Below are positions 14,833-15,622 of a stretch of 15,622 bases of DNA, piece by piece (within the stretch, counting starts at the first letter, position 1; the number at the start of each line of letters is the position of its first letter). The stretch is taken from contig JAKCDN010000019.1 of assembly GCA_021841795.1 (NCBI GenBank), forward strand, positions 1 through 15,622, read 5' to 3'. Under the pieces are notes generated by a model. The model was not told where the DNA came from. It made no database searches and worked only from the letters and a program-made list of their open reading frames with translations. This stretch comes from Acidobacteriota bacterium. GTDB taxonomy: Bacteria; Acidobacteriota; Terriglobia; Terriglobales; Acidobacteriaceae. A program made the position numbers and the translations under genes.

Positions 14833-15622
14833 TCACTCGGCTTCGAGGACAAGGCACTTGAGATACTCGGTTTCGGGCAGGTTGAGCACGACGGGGTGAT
14901 CGGGAGCGGGGCCGCGGCGCTCGAGGAGCCGGACACGGCGTCCGGCATCGGCGGCAGCGGCGGCTACGGCAGCTTCAAGATCGGCCCAGCCCACGTGATG
15001 GGAGCAGGAGCAGGTGACGAGCAGACCGCCGGGGCGGAGCATTTTGAGGGCACGGAGGTTGAGCTCCTTGTAGCCGCGGAGCGCGCCTTCAACGGCGCGC
15101 ATGGATTTGGCGAAGGCGGGCGGGTCAAGGACGATGGCGTCGAAGAGTTCGCCGGCCTGGGACCAGTCGCGGAGGATGGCAAAGGCGTCGGCCTCGATCC
15201 AGTCGACCTCAGCCCATTCGGTTTTGGAGCCGCCGGCGGCGCGGTTGGCCTGGAGATTGCGCTCCGCGACTTCGAGCGAGGCGCGCGAGGCGTCAATGCC
15301 GGTGACGTGGCGACAGACCTGGGCAAGGTGGAGAGCAAAACCACCTTGATAGCAGCAGACGTCGAGGGCGCGGCCGCGCAGGCCAGCATGCGCGGCGGCA
15401 AGACGCTGGGCCCAGTGGCGCGCGGCGGCGTAGTTGGCTCTCTGATCGAGAAACGCGCCGGTTTTTTGGCCGGCATTGACATCGTAGTGAAAGCTGAGGC
15501 CGTTGATGAGGAAGCGGGCGGCGGAGGCGGGTTGCGCGGGATCGGCGAGCCAGAGCGGCGCGGAGTCCGGCGCGGGCAGGCCCTCCAGCTCGCGCATGCG
15601 GGGATCGGGGCGCTCGTAGATG
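14833..15622 (-). CDS. RlmI-like 23S rRNA (cytosine-C5) methyltransferase, 5' end outside
   Basis: The C-terminal 263 residues are in the window. The frame is open to the right edge, where IYERPDPRMRELEGL matches the linker before the catalytic domain in RlmI/YccW-type proteins, so the N-terminal PUA domain lies outside. Visible motifs are FHYDVNAGQKTGAFLDQR, the SAM-binding LDVCCYQGGFALHLA, VTGIDASRASLEVAERN, the catalytic IVLDPPAFAKS and LLVTCSCSHHV with its conserved cysteines. The RlmI family makes m5C at position 1962 of 23S rRNA in E. coli. The end LPETEYLKCLVLE is the usual family terminus. An internal Met at 15597 is not the real start. It faces the RHH gene with a 92-base gap in which I see no terminator. 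Confidence 0.88.
   Translation of the reverse strand, partial: IYERPDPRMRELEGLPAPDSAPLWLADPAQPASAARFLINGLSFHYDVNAGQKTGAFLDQRANYAAARHWAQRLAAAHAGLRGRALDVCCYQGGFALHLAQVCRHVTGIDASRASLEVAERNLQANRAAGGSKTEWAEVDWIEADAFAILRDWSQAGELFDAIVLDPPAFAKSMRAVEGALRGYKELNLRALKMLRPGGLLVTCSCSHHVGWADLEAAVAAAAADAGRRVRLLERRGPAPDHPVVLNLPETEYLKCLVLEAE

Noticed and set aside
1..15622. CRISPR array
   Set aside because: No regularly spaced short direct repeats with unique spacers were seen on reading through the window.

Overview
The window looks like a stretch of Acidobacteriota chromosome, probably from the Terriglobia/Acidobacteriaceae. The evidence is the GC-rich housekeeping genes, their mix (MurJ, bactofilin, RNase R, an Fe(2+)-trafficking protein, a GAF-EAL protein, an RlmI-type methyltransferase) and the style of the dispersed repeats. 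That placement is inference. The sequence itself shows a GC-rich core genome interrupted by one visibly AT-richer block: bases 2161-2220 hold 26 G+C of 60, against 40 of 60 at 13561-13620.

Left part (1-5412). A corrinoid-protein gene runs off the left edge on the minus strand. A long gene-poor stretch follows, holding a cluster of TGCA-centred inverted repeats and copy A of a structured repeat (777-874). Next come a DUF4236 membrane protein, a possible ORF relic, and a sigma70-like promoter with a perfect TATAAT box. That promoter precedes a two-gene low-GC cassette: a 786-residue DGQHR-domain protein, whose N-terminus looks like a PD-(D/E)XK nuclease and whose C-terminus carries a HEPN-like RX4H motif, overlapped by a Dam-type adenine methyltransferase. 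The cassette is followed by copy B of the repeat (5165-5267), which ends in a perfect 30-base copy of the 3' end of tRNA-Pro(GGG), and then by the intact tRNA gene (5336-5412, minus). No integrase is visible. The layout is that of a small defence or modification island beside a tRNA gene.

Middle part (5413-10560). A class I SAM methyltransferase (+) converges on an Fe(2+)-trafficking protein (YggX family), which lies just downstream of RNase R (both minus). RNase R carries an unusual in-frame insertion of about 50 residues between its RNB and S1 domains. A 526-base intergenic region with a perfect hairpin terminator leads to a bactofilin gene (+) that starts with TTG. A 12-bp-stem bidirectional terminator separates bactofilin from the convergent murJ.

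Right part (10578-15622). MurJ, the lipid II flippase (minus), is divergent from a GAF-EAL c-di-GMP phosphodiesterase (+). The latter is followed by a gene with a ribbon-helix-helix/MobC-like segment. An RlmI-like rRNA (cytosine-C5) methyltransferase (minus) runs off the right edge. Bactofilin and MurJ both belong to cell-envelope morphogenesis and RNase R and RlmI to RNA metabolism. The DGQHR/Dam cassette is the accessory part and the best candidate for an undescribed system.
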